DNA of 64,000 nucleotides from contig JAMLIN010000003.1 of the NCBI GenBank assembly GCA_023954135.1, forward strand, positions 1 through 64,000. The letters run 5' to 3'. The translations under genes and the position numbers were made by a program. This stretch comes from Burkholderiaceae bacterium (GTDB lineage Bacteria; Pseudomonadota; Gammaproteobacteria; Burkholderiales; Burkholderiaceae_E). Shown here in pieces: positions 27,482 through 35,472 of this stretch; position 1 is the stretch's first letter, and every line of letters starts with the position of its first letter. The notes below the pieces were generated by a model. It made no database searches, was not told the DNA's origin, and saw only the letters and a program-made list of their open reading frames with translations.

Positions 27482-28372
27482 TCAGCGCGACCCGCGCATG
27501 CGCGGGTCGAGAAGATCGCGCAGGGCATCGCCGAATACGTTGGTAGCGTAGACGACGATGGTCAGGGCCAGCCCGGGAACGATCACGAGCCAGGGCCCCT
27601 GGAACATGTAGGTACGGCTGCTGCCCGAGAGCATGCCGCCCCAGGTGGGCTCCGGCGGGGGCACTCCGAGGCCGAGGAAGGCGAGCCCGGATTCCGCCAG
27701 GATGACCGCCCCGACCCGGGTGGTGAACAGCACGATGATCGGCGGCATCACATTGGGCAGGATGTGCCGCCAGAGGATGCGCCAGGTGGACGCCCCGATC
27801 GATTGCGCGGCATGCACATACATGTTCTCGCGCACCGACATCACGGCGCTGCGGATGATCCGTGAGCCGGCGATTCCCAGCAGCAGGCCGAGCGTGCCGA
27901 TGATCTGCGGCATGCCGGGGCCGAGCACCGAAACGACCACGATCAGGATCACGAGATCGGGAAAGCTCATCCAGGCATCGACCATGCGCTGGGTGGTCAT
28001 GTCGGTCCGCCCGCCAGCGTAGCCGCTGATGATGCCGATGATCACCGAGATGACCGTGGCCAGGGCCGCCGCCGACAGGCCGATGATCACCGACAGCTGC
28101 GCGCCGTATAGCGTTCGCGAGAACATGTCGCGACCGAGATGATCGGTGCCGAACGGATACTGCCAGGACGGCGGCTTGAGCCGGTTCAGCGGACTGATCT
28201 GGTTCATGCCGTATGGCGCGAGCAGATCGGCGAATACGCCACAGAACAGGAAGACGATGAACACCACGGCGCCGAAGGCGCCCAGGGGTTTTTCCCGGAA
28301 CAGACGTCGCACGAAGGCAAGAAAGGCATTGGGCCGGCGTGCCGGGAGCGCATTCGAGGGAACGGCGGCCAT
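27482..28372 (-). CDS. Peptide ABC transporter permease (DppC type)
   Basis: 296 aa. A cytoplasmic N-terminus with the oligopeptide-permease N-terminal segment (LFREKPLGAFGAVVFIVFLFCGVFADLLAPYGMN), then about six helices. The EAA loop EAARSIGASTWRILWRHILPN-type sequence appears here as AAQSIGASTWRILWRHILPN. The signature ESGLAFLGLGVPPPEPTWG near the C-terminus is typical of DppC. The ATG overlaps the dppB stop by one base (TGATG). Confidence 0.93.
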   Translation of the reverse strand: MAAVPSNALPARRPNAFLAFVRRLFREKPLGAFGAVVFIVFLFCGVFADLLAPYGMNQISPLNRLKPPSWQYPFGTDHLGRDMFSRTLYGAQLSVIIGLSAAALATVISVIIGIISGYAGGRTDMTTQRMVDAWMSFPDLVILIVVVSVLGPGMPQIIGTLGLLLGIAGSRIIRSAVMSVRENMYVHAAQSIGASTWRILWRHILPNVMPPIIVLFTTRVGAVILAESGLAFLGLGVPPPEPTWGGMLSGSSRTYMFQGPWLVIVPGLALTIVVYATNVFGDALRDLLDPRMRGSR

Positions 28373-29328
28373 CAGTTCGTCCTCACCTTGGGATCGAGCA
28401 GGCCGTAGCTCAGATCGACCACCAGGTTGATCAGCATCACGGCGATCCCGACCACGAGGAACACTCCGGTGACGATCGGATAGTCACGCTGGTTGACGGC
28501 ATCGAGCAGCAGCAGTCCCATGCCGGGGATCACGAAGATCTGCTCCATGATGATCGCGCCGCCGATCAGCAGCGGCGCCTGCAGGCCGATGAGGGTCACC
28601 ACCGGAATCAGCGCATTGCGCAGCGCATGCCGGACCACCACCAGCGGCTCGCCGAGCCCCTTGGCCCAGGCGGTGCGGATGTAGTCCTGGCGCAGCACCT
28701 CGAGCATCATCGTGCGCGTCATCCGCATCGTGACCGCCGAGAGCGAGGTGCCGAGGATGATTGCCGGCAGGATCATCTGCTTGAGATTGCGCACCGGGTC
28801 GACCGAGAACGGGGTGTAGCTCACATCCGGCGCCCAGCCCCACCAGATCGACGGCAGCACCATCGCCATGGTGCCCAGCCAGAAGCTCGGCACCGCCAGC
28901 ATGAGGATCGAGAACGAGCGGGTGACGTAGTCGCCGGCGGTGTCCTGGCGGATCGCAGAGTAGACCCCGATCGGAATCGCCACCAGCAGCCCGACGATCA
29001 GCGCGAGGAAGCCCAGCTCGAAGGTGACCGGCAGACGCTCGAACAGCAGATCGCGTACCGGCGTGCCCTGCCAGAGCGAGTTGCCGAAATCGGCATTGAG
29101 CAGGATGGCGCTCGCCCAGTCGAAATACTGCGTGAGCATCGGCTTGTCGAGGCCGAGGGCGACGACGAGCTGATCGCGCGAGAGCTGGTCGGCGCCGACG
29201 TCGTTCTGGCTCAGCATGAGGTCGATGACGTTGCCCGGGATCAGGCGAATGCTCGCGAACACGATCAGGCTCGCGAAGAACATCGTGGGCAGCAGAGCCA
29301 GCAGCCGGCGAGCAATGTAGGCGTTCAT
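28372..29328 (-). CDS. Peptide ABC transporter permease (DppB type), first gene of operon
   Basis: 318 aa from the ATG at 29328, which has a GAGGGT ribosome site. It begins MNAYIARRLLALLPTMF, the usual DppB N-terminus, has a large periplasmic loop and about six helices, the GDYVTRSFSILMLAVPSFWLG motif, and the EAA loop DYIRTAWAKGLGEPLVVVRHALRNA. It pairs with the DppC-type permease. A longer open frame extends upstream to 29502 but lacks family sequence and would start at the predicted transcription start. Confidence 0.93.
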   Translation of the reverse strand: MNAYIARRLLALLPTMFFASLIVFASIRLIPGNVIDLMLSQNDVGADQLSRDQLVVALGLDKPMLTQYFDWASAILLNADFGNSLWQGTPVRDLLFERLPVTFELGFLALIVGLLVAIPIGVYSAIRQDTAGDYVTRSFSILMLAVPSFWLGTMAMVLPSIWWGWAPDVSYTPFSVDPVRNLKQMILPAIILGTSLSAVTMRMTRTMMLEVLRQDYIRTAWAKGLGEPLVVVRHALRNALIPVVTLIGLQAPLLIGGAIIMEQIFVIPGMGLLLLDAVNQRDYPIVTGVFLVVGIAVMLINLVVDLSYGLLDPKVRTN

Positions 29329-29687
29329 CGCGGACCCTCGGCGCTGACATCGGCAAGGTCGCCCAAGCCCCGTCCGGGTCTGGCGGGCGAGCATACCCAT
29401 TGTTCTATTTCGATTCGCCGCGCCTGCATGAATCCGCCGTCTCCTTTCGGGCCCGAGTGCGAATTCATGGTTCGCGGCTCCGACTACCGGCGAGAATATC
29501 ACCCCGCGAACTCAGGTCAAGAGATTTCGAAGCGACCGGCTCTCGAGATTCCCGTACTGCGGCGCAACATACCGGATTTTCCAAAACGAGCCTCGTTCAG
29601 GACGATCGCATGCCCGCGCTCGCTCCCTTCTGCTATCTTGCGGGACATCATCCGGCGCCATGACCGGAGCCCCCGGAGACATGCCCC
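29329..29687. other. Divergent intergenic region between the dpp operon and an acyl-CoA synthetase
   Basis: 359 bp with no gene. It is less GC-rich in the middle and holds a good minus-strand promoter (29493-29520) for the dpp operon, leaving a leader of about 155 nt. On the plus side a TATCTT at about 29634 is a weak -10 candidate for the acyl-CoA synthetase gene. I see no riboswitch-like or repeat structure. Confidence 0.45.
29493..29520 (-). promoter_or_regulatory. Sigma70-type promoter for the dpp operon
   Basis: On the minus strand TTGACC (29520-29515), 16-bp spacer, TATTCT (29498-29493). Both boxes are close to consensus, and the AT content stands out from the surroundings. Predicted transcript start is near 29486, about 158 nt ahead of the DppB-type ATG. 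Confidence 0.55.
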
Positions 29688-31439
29688 ATGCAGCAACGAG
29701 CCCTGGTCAACTTCGACGGCACGCCTTTTCCGTTTCGCTCGATGGAGGAAGTGACGGCCATGCTGACGGGTCCCGGCGCCCCGTTCGAGATGACCGAGGT
29801 GGAAGTCCGCGGCCGGCGCCTGCGTGCCTGGGCCAACGGCCCCGCGACCCTGCGCGACGTATTCGCGGCTGGGCGCGCCCATGGCGCGAGGACCTTCCTC
29901 GTCCATGAGGGCGAACGCGCCGGCTTCGAAGCCTTCGGCCGCGCCACCCTGGCGCTTGCCGCCGAGCTGCGGGCCTGCGGCGTCGGCAAGGGAGACCGGG
30001 TCGCGATCGCAATGCGCAACGTCCCGGAGTTTCCCGTGGCCTTCTTCGCGAGCGTCATCATCGGCGCGATCGCCACCCCTCTCAATGCCTGGTGGACCGG
30101 CCTCGAGCTCGAATACGCCCTGGTGGACTCCGGCGCAAAGGTGGCGATCGTCGACGCCGAGCGCCTCGAGCGGATCCTTCCGCGGTTGCCGGCCTGCACC
30201 GCGCTCGAGCGGATCTACGTCTGTCGCGGCGATGCGGCGTCCACCGAGCCTCTCGCGAGGGTGCTCGAGGACGTGATCGGCCAACCGTCGGAGTGGCATC
30301 GCCTGCCGGCGGGGGAGATGCCGGACGTGCCGCTCGAACCTGACGACGATGCGACGATCTTCTATACCTCGGGCACGACGGGCAAGCCAAAGGGCGCCGT
30401 CGGCACTCATCGCAATTCGGTCTGCACCACGCTGTCGGCCGGCTACGGAGTGGCGCGCGCACTGCTGCGCCGGGGCGAGCCGCTACCCGATCCGGCGACA
30501 CGCCCGCAGCGCTCCAGCCTGCTCTCGATTCCGTACTTCCACACCACCGGCTGCCAGGCCGTCCTGTGCGCGGCGCTCTATGGCGGCAACAAGCTGGTGA
30601 CGATGCGGCGCTGGGATGTCGAACAGGCAATGGCGCTGATCGAAGCCGAGCGCATCACGGCCGCCGGCGGCGTACCGACGATCGCCTGGCAGATCATCGA
30701 GCACCCGCGCCGGACCGAATACGACCTGTCGAGCATCGAGAGCATTTCCTATGGCGGCGCGCCGGCCGCCTCCGAACTGGTGCGACGGATCAAGGCGGCA
30801 TTTCCGAAGACCACTCCGGGCACCGGCTGGGGCATGACCGAGACCTCCGCGACCTTCACCTCGACCAGCGCCGAGGACTACGAGCTTCGCCCGGACAGCT
30901 GCGGCATTCCGCTGCCGGTATGCGACATCCGGATCGCCGACGATTTCGGGCAGGCGCTGCCGGTGGGCGAGATCGGCGAGGTGCTCGCCCGCGGGCCGAA
31001 CGTGGTCCGCGGCTACTGGAACAAGCCCCGGGAGACGGCCGATACCTTCGTCGATGGCTGGGTGCGTACCGGAGACCTGGGGCGGGTCGACGAGGAAGGC
31101 AATCTCTACATCGTCGACCGCAAGAAGGACATGCTGATCCGCGGCGGAGAGAACATCTATTGCGCCGAAGTCGAGGCGGCGCTCTACGATCATCCGGCGG
31201 TCATGGATGCCGCCGTGGTCGGGATCGAGCATCCGACGCTCGGCGAGGAGCCGGCTGCCGTGGTTGCCCTCACCGCCGGATCCGAGGTCACCGAGGCCGA
31301 ACTGCAGGCATTCGTCGGAACCCGGATCGCGGCGTTCAAGGTCCCGGTACGCATCGCGATCGTGCCCGGGCTGCTGCCCCGCAATCCGAACGGCAAGCTG
31401 ATGAAGCCCGCGATCAGGAAGATCCTCGCCGGATCCTAG
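29688..31439 (+). CDS. Acyl-CoA synthetase (AMP-forming, class I adenylate-forming)
   Basis: 583 aa. P-loop A3 motif IFYTSGTTGKPKGAV near residue 225, A5 GWGMTETSATF near 380, A7 TGDLGRVDEEGNLYIVDRKKDMLIRGGENIYC near 463-490, and the C-terminal catalytic Lys in NPNGKLMKPAIRK. It activates a carboxylic acid to its CoA thioester in the cytosol; the chain length is not obvious. Next to the dpp operon but divergent from it. Its TAG stop (31437-31439) belongs to the outermost arm of a long palindromic repeat. Confidence 0.88.
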   Translation: MQQRALVNFDGTPFPFRSMEEVTAMLTGPGAPFEMTEVEVRGRRLRAWANGPATLRDVFAAGRAHGARTFLVHEGERAGFEAFGRATLALAAELRACGVGKGDRVAIAMRNVPEFPVAFFASVIIGAIATPLNAWWTGLELEYALVDSGAKVAIVDAERLERILPRLPACTALERIYVCRGDAASTEPLARVLEDVIGQPSEWHRLPAGEMPDVPLEPDDDATIFYTSGTTGKPKGAVGTHRNSVCTTLSAGYGVARALLRRGEPLPDPATRPQRSSLLSIPYFHTTGCQAVLCAALYGGNKLVTMRRWDVEQAMALIEAERITAAGGVPTIAWQIIEHPRRTEYDLSSIESISYGGAPAASELVRRIKAAFPKTTPGTGWGMTETSATFTSTSAEDYELRPDSCGIPLPVCDIRIADDFGQALPVGEIGEVLARGPNVVRGYWNKPRETADTFVDGWVRTGDLGRVDEEGNLYIVDRKKDMLIRGGENIYCAEVEAALYDHPAVMDAAVVGIEHPTLGEEPAAVVALTAGSEVTEAELQAFVGTRIAAFKVPVRIAIVPGLLPRNPNGKLMKPAIRKILAGS

Positions 31440-31600
31440 TGTCGTGAATCAGAAGTTCGCCGACGAAATCCGCCGAGATGGGCGCCATGCTGCGTTGCAA
31501 ATCCTCGCGATACCTCGGGTATCGCTCCGGCTTGCGCCTTGCCTGACACCCATCTCGACAGATTTCTTTCTTCGCCAAACCTCTGACTCACGACACTAGG
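31435..31600. repeat. 166-bp imperfect palindromic repeat element (MITE/REP-like) between convergent genes
   Basis: The arms CCTAGTGTCGTGA (31435-31447) and TCACGACACTAGG (31588-31600) are perfect inverted repeats. They continue inward with minor differences as AATCAGAAGTTCGCCGACGAAAT against the complement of GTTTGGCGAAGAAAGAAATC, then CGAGATGGG/CCCATCTCG. The exact centre is an 8-bp perfect stem, GCGATACC-TCG-GGTATCGC (31507-31525). The stop codons of both converging genes lie inside the outer arms. Similar long palindromes recur in betaproteobacterial genomes as far as I recall. It may double as a two-way transcription barrier. Confidence 0.8.
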
Positions 31601-34163
31601 CGCTGCTGCCCATGGCCTGAACTTCAGGCGGCGGACCGATGCCCGAGATCGCATCGGTCAGCGCCCTCGCTAGCACCTCGGGCGCCACCGGCTTGTGGAG
31701 CACGGCGACCGGAAGCCGGGAGGCCTGCTGGACCTCGTCGGCATGCCCGGTCATGAGGACGACACCGAGGCCGGGATATTCGGTGATCGCCCGACCCGCG
31801 AGGCCGAGGCCGTTGAGCCGGCCGGGCATGACGATGTCCGAGAGCATCGCGTCGAAGTCCCCGGCGCGAGTCGCCAGCACCGATTCCGCCTCCTCTGCGT
31901 TGCCGACGTGCTCGACGCGGCATTCGAGCGACTCGAGCAGCGGGATCGTCGCCTGGGCGACCGCATGGTTGTCCTCGACGAGCAGGACCCGCAGGCCGCG
32001 CAGCGCCGGGATGCGGTGCTCGCGATCGGCCTGCGCCGGCCTGCCTTCGGTCGACGGGAAGTACATCCGCACCGTCGTGCCGGCGCCCTCGGCGCTCTCG
32101 ACCGTGGCGGTGCCGCCGGACTGGACGCACAGCCCGTAGATCTGGCTCAGGCCGAGCCCCGTCCCCTTGCCGACCGCCTTGGTGGTGTAGAAGGGCTCGA
32201 ACACGCGCCCGAGGTGTTCGGCGGAGATGCCGTGGCCCGAGTCCGAGAACGCCACCATGACCATGGCAGTGTCCACATCCGCGCACTCGCCGGGCGTCGC
32301 ATTGCGTACCCGGATCTGGATCCGGCCACCTTCGGACATCGCATCGCGCGCGTTCACAGCGAGGTTGATGAAGGCGAGCTCCAGCTCGGACGGATCGGCC
32401 CGGATCGGAGCGGTGCCCTCGTCGATGCAGAACTGCACCGAAACCCGGCTGCCGGTGGTCGCCCTCACGAGCTGGAGCAGGCTGTCCTTGCGCTCGGCGA
32501 GATCGAGGACCTGGAGGCTGAGCGGCTGGCGGCGCGAGAACGCCAGCAGCCGGCGTGTCAGCTGGCCGCCGGCGGTCACCGAGCGTTCGATCGCATCGAC
32601 CTGCGGCTGCCCCTCCAGCTCGGGCTTGAGCCGCTTGAGGATGTGCAGGCTGTTGCTGATGACCATCAGGAGGTTGTTGACGTCGTGCGCCACGCCGCCG
32701 GTCATGCGCCCTAGCGCCTCGAGCTTCTGCACGTCGCGCAGGGCGCTTTCGACCTGTACCCGGTGTTCCGCCTCGGCCTTCAGCTTCTGGACCGCAGAGA
32801 TCTCGCGCCGGGTGCGTATCAGCGCGATCCAGGCCACCGCCATCAGGCCGAAGGACGTCGGAAACGTGAATGCCGCCAGCACGCCGACGTCGCGATACCA
32901 GCCGGCGAGGATGTTGGAGTGCTCGACACTGCAGGTTGCGTAGAGCGGATAGTCGCCGACCTTCTGGAAGGCGACCAGCTGACGGCCGCGCGAGGGGGTC
33001 GCCTCGAGGGTCAGGACGCCGCTCGCGCTCGAGGCGGCCATCGGGGCGAACAGCTCGCTGCTGTCGTCGATGCGGCTCGACGGTCCGGACGGCGAAGGCC
33101 ATCTGGCCAGCACCCGGCCATCGTCGCGCAGCAGACTGAACCCGACACCTTCGGCCGGCACCGCCAGGGTGCTGTAGAAGTCGGTGAGGGATTCGGGGTA
33201 GATGGTGGCCGTCGCGATGCCCGCGAAGCGTCCGTCGGACAGCACGCGCGCCCTGCCGAGCGCGAGGGCATAGGCGTCCGGCAACTTCGGCGTCTTGTCC
33301 GGCCAGCCGATGAAGGTCTCGTGCGGATGGTTCCGCAACCATTCGAAGCTGGTCTGGTCAGCCACGCTCGCCTCCGGGGCCGCCGGATATTCGCGGCTGT
33401 GGACCAGCACCTGGCCGGTCTCGCTCCACAGGGCGACATGCTGGATCTGCGAACTGGAGCCGGTGATCCAGACGAACCGGTCGTGGATCGCCCGCTCGCG
33501 CTTGCGGATCTCCGCCGGGCTCAGGTCACCCGCGACCTCGAGCGTGCGCGCGAGCGCCGACTCGTTGATCTCGATCGCGCGCTGGACATACTCCTGGACC
33601 GCCCTGACCGAACGCACCGCCCGCTCGCTCGCGCTCGAGAAGGCCCGGTCGTAGCTGAACGCCGCGGCGATGGCAAAGAGCAACGCCGGCAGCAGCAGGG
33701 CCACCCAGATCGTCAGGCGCAGGGTCCGGGCGGTCGCGCCGTCGGCGAGCGAATCCACCATCGGCGCGGTGACGCCGCGACGATCGGCATAGCGTGCGGC
33801 GGCCACGGCGATGACCGTCGACATCGGCACGAACACGAGGGTCTGGATCCAGCTTGCCGATGCAGCGGGCGCCAGCCCGGGCATGAGGACCCACAGGGTC
33901 GCCGTCGTCATGGTCGCCAGCGCGGCGCCGGAACCGATCAGCAGCCCGACCAGCGCGACCGCGGGATAGCCGAACAGGTACGGCAGGGCGTCGTCGACGA
34001 TGACGTGGTCGAACAGCCCGCGCAACGCCATCGCCGCCGCTCCGGCGACGACCGCGACGACCCAGCGAAGAATGTCGGCGGAACGACCTCGCTCGCGCAC
34101 CGACACCGATTCATGATGTGCGACCAAGAGCACGGGCCCCGGGTTATGCGAGAGGCCCATCAT
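31596..34163 (-). CDS. Hybrid sensor histidine kinase with C-terminal receiver
   Basis: 855 aa. The N-terminus has several membrane helices (about 32-170), then an extracytoplasmic sensor region of about 255 residues (178-425) resembling a Cache-type double domain, and another helix (about 428-449). HisKA with the H-box GGVAHDVNNLL (His493), HATPase with N-box FINLAVNARDAM, G1 FSDSGHGIS and G2 GKGTGLGLSQIYGL. The receiver has D776 (AMLSDIVMPGRLNGL) and Lys in VLHKPV. Such kinases lacking an output partner often pass phosphate to an Hpt protein. No cognate regulator is adjacent. Its TAG stop lies in the palindromic repeat. An ATG one codon downstream is an alternative start. Confidence 0.9.
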   Translation of the reverse strand: MMGLSHNPGPVLLVAHHESVSVRERGRSADILRWVVAVVAGAAAMALRGLFDHVIVDDALPYLFGYPAVALVGLLIGSGAALATMTTATLWVLMPGLAPAASASWIQTLVFVPMSTVIAVAAARYADRRGVTAPMVDSLADGATARTLRLTIWVALLLPALLFAIAAAFSYDRAFSSASERAVRSVRAVQEYVQRAIEINESALARTLEVAGDLSPAEIRKRERAIHDRFVWITGSSSQIQHVALWSETGQVLVHSREYPAAPEASVADQTSFEWLRNHPHETFIGWPDKTPKLPDAYALALGRARVLSDGRFAGIATATIYPESLTDFYSTLAVPAEGVGFSLLRDDGRVLARWPSPSGPSSRIDDSSELFAPMAASSASGVLTLEATPSRGRQLVAFQKVGDYPLYATCSVEHSNILAGWYRDVGVLAAFTFPTSFGLMAVAWIALIRTRREISAVQKLKAEAEHRVQVESALRDVQKLEALGRMTGGVAHDVNNLLMVISNSLHILKRLKPELEGQPQVDAIERSVTAGGQLTRRLLAFSRRQPLSLQVLDLAERKDSLLQLVRATTGSRVSVQFCIDEGTAPIRADPSELELAFINLAVNARDAMSEGGRIQIRVRNATPGECADVDTAMVMVAFSDSGHGISAEHLGRVFEPFYTTKAVGKGTGLGLSQIYGLCVQSGGTATVESAEGAGTTVRMYFPSTEGRPAQADREHRIPALRGLRVLLVEDNHAVAQATIPLLESLECRVEHVGNAEEAESVLATRAGDFDAMLSDIVMPGRLNGLGLAGRAITEYPGLGVVLMTGHADEVQQASRLPVAVLHKPVAPEVLARALTDAISGIGPPPEVQAMGSSA

Positions 34164-34206
34164 AACGGACAGCGCAGGCTGCGAGCCGGGCCACGGCGGC
34201 CGGCAC

Positions 34207-34235
34207 TTTACAACGCAGGGTCGCCTCTCTATACT
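34207..34235 (+). promoter_or_regulatory. Sigma70 promoter for the tRNA-Ala/tRNA-Glu transcript
   Basis: TTTACA (34207-34212), spacer of exactly 17 bp, TATACT (34230-34235). The predicted start near 34242 is a few bases before tRNA-Ala. GC-rich bases between the -10 box and the start are typical of stable-RNA promoters under stringent control. Confidence 0.65.
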
Positions 34236-34248
34236 TGCGGGCTTGCTT

Positions 34249-34324
<76 letters not shown>

Positions 34325-34379
34325 GCATCCTTTTTCGGGCCGACGGCGATGTCCGCGCCCGGATCGGGAGTTCACGTGG

Positions 34380-34455
34380 GTCCCGTTCGTCTAGAGGCCT
34401 AGGACACTACCCTTTCACGGTAGGTACAGGGGTTCGAATCCCCTACGGGACGCCA
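34380..34455 (+). tRNA. tRNA-Glu (anticodon TTC)
   Basis: 76 nt with encoded CCA. Acceptor GTCCCGT/ACGGGAC, D arm region TCGTCTAGAGGCCTAGGA, anticodon stem CTACC/GGTAG with loop CTTTCAC (anticodon TTC), T arm AGGGGTTCGAATCCCCT. Shares the upstream promoter with tRNA-Ala. Confidence 0.96.
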
Positions 34456-34462
34456 AGATAAC

Positions 34463-34479
34463 CCCCGCGCAACGCGGGG
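34463..34479 (+). terminator. Hairpin after tRNA-Glu
   Basis: CCCCGCG-CAA-CGCGGGG, a 7-bp perfect GC stem 8 bp past the tRNA. No T-run follows, so it may be a processing or weak termination structure rather than a classical intrinsic terminator. Confidence 0.4.
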
Positions 34480-34556
34480 CACGGACATCATGCCGCCGCG
34501 TCGTTCCCCGCACCCTCCATGCTCGACTGCCCCGCCTCTTCCAACGGACTCGCCCG

Positions 34557-35417
34557 ATGACCGCGAAGCTCATTGACGGCGCCGCCCTGGCGCGCTCGAT
34601 CCGGCAGCAATGCGCGGCACGCGCGAAGACCCTGACCGAGGCCGGTCGGCAGCCCGGCCTGGCGGTGGTCCTGGTCGGCGATTCCCCAGCGTCGGCGGTA
34701 TACGTTCGTCACAAGATCAACGACTGCAAGGAAGCCGGGATCCGGTCGGTGCTCGATCACCTGCCGGCCGATACCACCGAGCAGGCCCTGCTCGCCCGCG
34801 TCCGCGAGCTGAACGAGGACCCCTCGATCGACGGCATCCTGGTGCAGCTGCCGCTGCCGAAGCAGATCTCCGAGCAGCGGGTCATCGCGACCATCGCCGC
34901 CCACAAGGACGTCGACGGCTTCCATGTTGCCAACGCGGGCGCCCTGATGACCGGCGCGACCGGCTTTCGGCCCTGCACGCCCTACGGCGTGATGAAGCTC
35001 CTCGAGTCCGCCGGCGTCCCGCTGGCCGGCGCGGAGGCCGTCGTGGTCGGGCGCAGCAACATCGTCGGCAAGCCGCAGGCCATGCTCCTCTTGCAGTCCG
35101 ACGCCACCGTCACCATCTGCCACAGCAGGACCCGGAATCTCGCCGAGCACACCCGCCGGGCGGACGTGCTGGTCGCGGCGGTCGGCCGCGCGAAGATGAT
35201 CACCGCCGACATGGTCAAGCCCGGCGCGACGATCATCGACGTGGGCATGAACCGCGACGAGAACGGCAAGCTCTGCGGCGACGTCGATTTCGAATCGGTC
35301 GCGGCGGTCGCCGGCGCGATCACCCCGGTCCCGGGCGGGGTCGGCCCCATGACCCGTGCCATGCTGCTGGTGAATACCCTGGAAGCCGCCGAACGCGCCA
35401 GCGCCGGCGGAACCTGA
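34557..35417 (+). CDS. folD: Methylenetetrahydrofolate dehydrogenase/cyclohydrolase
   Basis: 286 aa. Bifunctional one-carbon enzyme converting 5,10-methylene-THF to 10-formyl-THF with NADP. Signatures: [23 protein letters not shown] (catalytic Tyr and Lys), [20 protein letters not shown], and the nucleotide-binding [17 protein letters not shown], ending with the conserved [16 protein letters not shown]. Complete, normal length. prlC begins 55 bp downstream on the same strand. Confidence 0.97.
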   Translation: MTAKLIDGAALARSIRQQCAARAKTLTEAGRQPGLAVVLVGDSPASAVYVRHKINDCKEAGIRSVLDHLPADTTEQALLARVRELNEDPSIDGILVQLPLPKQISEQRVIATIAAHKDVDGFHVANAGALMTGATGFRPCTPYGVMKLLESAGVPLAGAEAVVVGRSNIVGKPQAMLLLQSDATVTICHSRTRNLAEHTRRADVLVAAVGRAKMITADMVKPGATIIDVGMNRDENGKLCGDVDFESVAAVAGAITPVPGGVGPMTRAMLLVNTLEAAERASAGGT

Positions 35418-35472
35418 CGGCCACGACGCCCGCCACCGGACGCCGCGGCCTGCTGAAACCGAACAGGCCAAT

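Noticed and set aside
34463-34479. tRNA-adjacent hairpin as an integrase attachment site
   Set aside because: No integrase, no duplicated tRNA 3' end and no foreign genes follow; folD and prlC are ordinary core genes.
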